Shown here: positions 6,917 to 10,549 of the stretch, piece after piece
Layout: every line of letters begins with the position of its first letter
Numbering within the stretch: position 1 is the stretch's first letter
NCBI GenBank assembly: GCA_028819675.1
Contig: JAPPKT010000518.1
Coordinates: 1-10,549 of the forward strand
Direction: 5' to 3'
Source of the DNA: Caldilineaceae bacterium
GTDB lineage: Bacteria; Chloroflexota; Anaerolineae; Caldilineales; Caldilineaceae
Length of the DNA: 10,549 nucleotides
The notes under the pieces: generated by a model
The model's database searches: none
What the model was told of the DNA's origin: nothing
What the model saw: the letters and a program-made list of their open reading frames with translations, nothing else
Translations under genes and position numbers: made by a program

Positions 6917-9583
6917 TCAACTGGATTCAGCTAGCTGCCGAAGCTCGTAGAGTCGGTTGAGTGCGTCCAGCGGAGAAAGGGCATCCACGTCCAGCGCGCG
7001 CAGCGATTCCACCACCGGGTGGTCATCGGCAAAGAGACCTACCTGCATGGCGTCCTTCTGCTTACGTCCGGGCGTCTGATCCAAAAGGGTCGATGGGCCG
7101 GCCGCGCCGGAGGCCTCCAAATCGAGCAGAATCTCTCCCGCCCGCCGTACAACCCCTCTCGGCAACCCCGCCATCTGCGCCACGTGCACGCCATAGGACC
7201 GGTCGGCCCGGCCGGGCAGGATCCGGCGCAAAAACACAACGTCGTCGCCGCTGTCGTCTACGGCCACATTGTAGTTGACGATCTGGGGCAGCCGTTCAGC
7301 CAGGTCGGTCAGCTCATGGTAGTGGGTTGCGAACTGCGTCTTGGCGCGCAGCGATGGGCTATTGTGGATATGCTCCACCACGGCCCAGGCGATGGCCAGT
7401 CCGTCGTATGTACTGGTGCCGCGCCCGATCTCGTCCAAAACAAGCAAACTGCGTTCGGTGGCGTGATTGAGGATATTGGCCGTCTCGATCATCTCGACCA
7501 TGAAGGTGGACTGCCCGCGGTGGAGCTCGTCGCTGGCGCCAATGCGAGTGAATATCCGATCGACAACGCCGATTTGGGCCGCGGTCGCAGGTACAAAGGA
7601 GCCAATCTGTGCCAGGAGAGTGATCAGGGCCGTCTGCCGCAGATAAGTGGACTTGCCCGACATGTTCGGACCCGTCAGGATGTGAATGAGTTCGCCGGGA
7701 AAGAGATGCACGTCGTTGGGGACAAAGGGCTCGTCGCTCGTCAGTTCCACAACCGGGTGGCGCCCACCCGTGATTGTGATTCCGGTGCCGTCGTCGATCT
7801 CAGGGCGGCAGTACCGACGCTTGACCGCGACCTCGGCCATCGACGCATACACGTCCAGCAGGGCCAGCCCCTCGGCCAGGCAGCGAATCTCGTCGGCATG
7901 CGCGCTCAGGTCAGCGCAAACGCAGCCGAAAAGCTCTTGCTCCAGCGCCAGGCGGCGCTCGTCGGCGTTGAGGATTTGCGACTCATATTCCTTAAGCTCT
8001 GGCGTTATGTAGCGTTCCGCATTCGTGAGCGTCTGTTTGCGGATATATTCCTGCGGCACCTTGCCCGCATGTGTGTTTCTCACTTCAATATAGTAGCCGA
8101 AGACCTTGTTGTAGCTTACTTTCAGACTTGGAATGTTGAGGCGCGTCCGTTCCACATTCTCAAGCGCGGCAACCCACTCCTTGGCATGGCGGCTGTTTTC
8201 TACGATTGCATCCAGCTCATCACTGTATCCGGGCCGGATGATGCCCGGATTCGCCAGCGTAGCTGAAGGTTCATCGTCGATCGCTCTCTGCAGAAGCTCG
8301 ATCGAGTGCTTACAGTCCGGCAGTTTGCCCGTCATCTGTTCGAAAAAGGCGTCTGATGGGGCCAAGGGTGCAGTCCAATTCCCCGGCCCCCTTTCGGAGT
8401 CCGGCCTGGAGCAAGTGATCAACTGGCGAAGGGTAGGCGCACTGCCGAGGATCTCCCGGACACCAAGTAGATCGCGTGGCAGCGCCTTGGCCTGGGTTAT
8501 GCGGTTGATCCAGCGCTCCAGGTCTCCCATGCCTCGCAGCACGTCGCGTACCTGAACCCGCAATTCGGTCTCGCTCACCATTGCCTTGACTGACTCCAGC
8601 CTTGCGTTGATGAGAGCGACATCGAGCAGTGGGCGTCCCAGCCAGCTCCGAAGCAGCCGCCCTCCCATCGGTGTCAGGGTTTCGTCCAACACGCCAAGAA
8701 GGCTGCCCCGCACGTCGGCGCCGCGTATCGTTTCCGTCAACTCAAGATTGCGCCGCGTGGAGTCGTCCAACACCATGAACTCGCTCACAGCGTAGCTGTG
8801 CAGTCTGACCAATTGGGAGAGGGCGCTGGGCTGCATCTCCTGCAAGTAGGCAAGGATGGCGGCCGCCGCGCGCACGGCCTGCGGCCTTTCCTGCAGGCCG
8901 AATCCGTCCAGGCTGCGGACTCCGAGATGCCGTTGCAGCGCATCGCGGGCCGTGTCAATCTCCACCTGCCAGGCTTCAACTGGCGAAACAAGCGCCTGCA
9001 AACTGGCGATCAAAGGTGCGAGCCTGCTCTCTTCGGCATTCCAATCGGACGTAACCAGCTCGCTTGGCCGCAGGCGGGCCAACTCCTCTTCCAGTCGTTG
9101 CTCGGTCTCAGCCAAGCCGCCGCTGTCGATCTGTGTCGCCGCAAACTCGCCAGTGGTAATGTCACAATAAGCAATGCCTGCCTCATCGCCGCGGGCGCTA
9201 AACAGAACGGCGACAAGATAGTTGTTGCGGTCGTCGTCCAGCATCGAAGGTTCCGCGATGGTACCCTTGGTGATTACCTGCTGGATCTCCCGGTCCACCA
9301 GGCCTGACCCCGGTTCGCTGACCTGTTCTGCAATAGCTACTTTGTGACCGGCCTCAACCAGTTTCGCCAAGTAGCCTTCGACGCTGTGATAGGGAACGCC
9401 AGCCAGCGGCACGCGCTGATTGTTGCCGACCGGCCGGCTGGTGAGCACGACATCGCAGACCTCAGCCACGATCTCGGCGTCGTGATCAAAGGCTTCGTAA
9501 AAGTCCCCCAGGCGGAACAGCAGAATGCAGTCCGGATGCTGGCTCTTCAATTGCAGGTACTGACGGCGCATCGGGGTTGTCAT
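6917..9583 (-). CDS. mutS: DNA mismatch repair protein MutS
   Basis: An 888-residue, full-length MutS that recognises mismatches and small loops as a dimer and starts methyl- or nick-directed repair with MutL. The mismatch-reading motif is at the N-terminus, GDFYEAF, with Phe28 and Glu30 (equivalent to E. coli Phe36 and Glu38). The lever and clamp domains include the well-conserved segment KVFGYYIEVRNTH. The ATPase has Walker A, TGPNMSGKST (Lys644), Walker B, LLVLDEIGRGTS (Asp717, Glu718), and the downstream FATHYHELT. Near the C-terminus QVGLF (847-851) matches the beta-sliding-clamp-binding consensus, and DALSPLDALNRLYEL is the typical dimerisation tail. ATG at 9583 leaves only about five residues before the conserved PMRRQYLQLK. 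An in-frame stop lies upstream and only CTG could extend it, so this start is secure, although its ribosome-binding site is weak. It is 41 bases downstream of the CHAT gene and may share its transcript. No mutL is visible. Confidence 0.98.
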   Translation of the reverse strand: MTTPMRRQYLQLKSQHPDCILLFRLGDFYEAFDHDAEIVAEVCDVVLTSRPVGNNQRVPLAGVPYHSVEGYLAKLVEAGHKVAIAEQVSEPGSGLVDREIQQVITKGTIAEPSMLDDDRNNYLVAVLFSARGDEAGIAYCDITTGEFAATQIDSGGLAETEQRLEEELARLRPSELVTSDWNAEESRLAPLIASLQALVSPVEAWQVEIDTARDALQRHLGVRSLDGFGLQERPQAVRAAAAILAYLQEMQPSALSQLVRLHSYAVSEFMVLDDSTRRNLELTETIRGADVRGSLLGVLDETLTPMGGRLLRSWLGRPLLDVALINARLESVKAMVSETELRVQVRDVLRGMGDLERWINRITQAKALPRDLLGVREILGSAPTLRQLITCSRPDSERGPGNWTAPLAPSDAFFEQMTGKLPDCKHSIELLQRAIDDEPSATLANPGIIRPGYSDELDAIVENSRHAKEWVAALENVERTRLNIPSLKVSYNKVFGYYIEVRNTHAGKVPQEYIRKQTLTNAERYITPELKEYESQILNADERRLALEQELFGCVCADLSAHADEIRCLAEGLALLDVYASMAEVAVKRRYCRPEIDDGTGITITGGRHPVVELTSDEPFVPNDVHLFPGELIHILTGPNMSGKSTYLRQTALITLLAQIGSFVPATAAQIGVVDRIFTRIGASDELHRGQSTFMVEMIETANILNHATERSLLVLDEIGRGTSTYDGLAIAWAVVEHIHNSPSLRAKTQFATHYHELTDLAERLPQIVNYNVAVDDSGDDVVFLRRILPGRADRSYGVHVAQMAGLPRGVVRRAGEILLDLEASGAAGPSTLLDQTPGRKQKDAMQVGLFADDHPVVESLRALDVDALSPLDALNRLYELRQLAESS

Positions 9584-9624
9584 GGCTGTGTTAAGTCCGG
9601 CTGGGTTCAGTGCCTAGGATTGGC

Positions 9625-10549
9625 TTAGGTGCTTTGTGATCGCCAAAAGACACGGCTATTGGGATCGCCGTAAAGAGTATAGGCGAGCCAGGTGGGGTTG
9701 GCACCTTGCATAGCTCGGATATGCTGCCGAGCCGAATAGAAGGCTTCGCCCATCGTCTTTCCCGCCCAGAGCTCCTCATAGAAGATCTGGGCGAACTTCG
9801 AGGCCAGCTCATCGTGCACTTCCCACAGCGCGCCCACGAACGCCGTGACGCCCAAATGGTCCACCAGGCGCTGTGCCCAGCCTCCCAGGCCGGTCAGGTT
9901 GTAGCCGACGCGGGCGCCGTGACATGTATTGAGAAAAATGAGCGGCTTTTCGCGGCGCAGCCCCCTTGCTCTGCGTCTTGTCAAGTCACTGGGAAAGAGG
10001 GGATCGCCTTCCAATACGATCGGCGATTCGTCCACGAACTCCTGGTTGTAGTTGCCGTGGGTCGCAAAGTGAAACAGTTGGGCGCCGCCTTGTTCTGCAA
10101 GCTCAAGGAACTGGGCGCGGGTAGTGATCGGCGGCGCGATTTCGATCTGACGTGCTGCAAGGCTGTCGAAATACTGAATCTCCTGGGTCACAAAATCCAG
10201 CGAAATCATCGGCGCGACGAGGCGGGCGGACTGGATGTTCAGGTCCGATGGCACGGCTGCTCCCGCCAGCCAGCGGCTCATGCGCCAAGCCCCCGCCAGA
10301 TGGTCGTCTTCGACATCCTCGCCATCCACCACGTCGTAGGGCTTAACCAGCTCCCAGGGAATCCACGGCTCGTCACTGACTACGAGCAGATTATCTAGTT
10401 CTCCGGCCTCCCGCCGCGCCTTAATTTCCCAGTAGAGCTGTCGCAGGGGAGCAGGGAAGAGTTGCTCATAAAGCTCGATGCCGAGATCGGCAACTTCGTC
10501 TTCCATGCGAACGGCCTCGTCTCCGGGCAGATCGGTGCCCGCCCGGGCC
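9625..10549 (-). CDS. CHAT-domain (caspase-like) protein, 5' end beyond window edge
   Basis: This is the C-terminal part of a protein ending in a CHAT domain, the caspase-like cysteine peptidase fold related to separase and to the TPR-CHAT proteases of type III-E CRISPR systems. Numbering from the internal Met at 10506, the catalytic dyad is visible as His150 in LFHFATHGNY and Cys195 in IFLNTCHGAR. The surrounding order is also typical: GWAQRLVDHLGVTAFVGALW (209-228), then ASKFAQIFYEEL, GKTMGEAFYSAR and PTWLAYTLYGDPNSRVF. The frame stays open from 10506 to the right edge (14 more codons, ending ARAGTDLPGDEAVR before that Met), so Met 10506 is probably internal and upstream domains lie outside. 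Both catalytic residues are present, so it is likely an active protease. CHAT domains usually serve as effectors of signalling or defence proteins, with N-terminal sensor or repeat domains. Target unknown. The stop is 41 bases before mutS on the same strand. Confidence 0.92.
   Translation of the reverse strand, partial: ARAGTDLPGDEAVRMEDEVADLGIELYEQLFPAPLRQLYWEIKARREAGELDNLLVVSDEPWIPWELVKPYDVVDGEDVEDDHLAGAWRMSRWLAGAAVPSDLNIQSARLVAPMISLDFVTQEIQYFDSLAARQIEIAPPITTRAQFLELAEQGGAQLFHFATHGNYNQEFVDESPIVLEGDPLFPSDLTRRRARGLRREKPLIFLNTCHGARVGYNLTGLGGWAQRLVDHLGVTAFVGALWEVHDELASKFAQIFYEELWAGKTMGEAFYSARQHIRAMQGANPTWLAYTLYGDPNSRVFWRSQST

Noticed and set aside
7019..8266. A 415-codon open frame on the plus strand inside mutS
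   Set aside because: It is antisense to the conserved MutS ATPase region, has no family-like motifs, and follows from the high-GC codon bias of mutS.
9625..10549. A type III-E CRISPR (Craspase) TPR-CHAT protein
   Set aside because: No CRISPR repeats or Cas genes are in the window, and CHAT domains occur in many other contexts. The N-terminal part is outside the window, so it cannot be claimed.

Overview
The window is high-GC bacterial chromosomal DNA with five sugar- or polyol-type metabolic enzymes in two divergent operons, an ABC sugar-type permease at the left edge, and mutS with an upstream CHAT-domain gene at the right. There is no rRNA or tRNA to place the organism. The mix of PhyH-family oxygenase, MalF-type permease, CHAT protease and a MutS of this form fits a Chloroflexota lineage (Anaerolineae/Caldilineales-like), perhaps a marine or sponge-associated one. 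That placement is an inference from family content only and is of modest confidence.

Left to right: positions 1-691 (minus) hold the first 230 codons of a MalF/UgpA-like inner-membrane permease, cut by the window edge. About 345 bases without a convincing gene follow. A minus-strand pair then reads leftward: a PhyH-type Fe(II)/2-oxoglutarate oxygenase (2040-2996) and, 19 bases on, a xylose-isomerase-like TIM barrel protein (1097-2020). A 409-base divergent intergenic region (2997-3405) carries an AT-rich near-palindrome and weak promoter candidates. A plus-strand operon reads rightward: a Gfo/Idh/MocA dehydrogenase (3406-4440), a thiamine-diphosphate enzyme of the acetolactate synthase/benzoylformate decarboxylase superfamily (4509-6155) and a small VOC/glyoxalase-fold protein (6219-6656). 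A perfect 8-bp hairpin lies in the 260-base convergent gap. Finally mutS (6917-9583, minus) lies 41 bases downstream of a CHAT-domain protein (9625 to beyond the right edge, minus).

The five central genes look like one pathway. A permease brings in a sugar or polyol, or a derivative; the NAD(P)-dependent dehydrogenase oxidises a hydroxyl to a ketone; the TIM barrel protein isomerises, epimerises or dehydrates; the ThDP enzyme cleaves or ligates a C-C bond next to a carbonyl; and the oxygenase and VOC protein act on side groups or ring carbons. The substrate cannot be read from sequence. The set echoes inositol catabolism (IolE/IolG/IolD types), but the ThDP enzyme is too short for IolD and the TIM barrel protein lacks the usual acidic metal ligands, so this may be an undescribed variant. 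The most notable points are this divergent module, the ligand-poor TIM barrel, and the CHAT protease gene just upstream of mutS.
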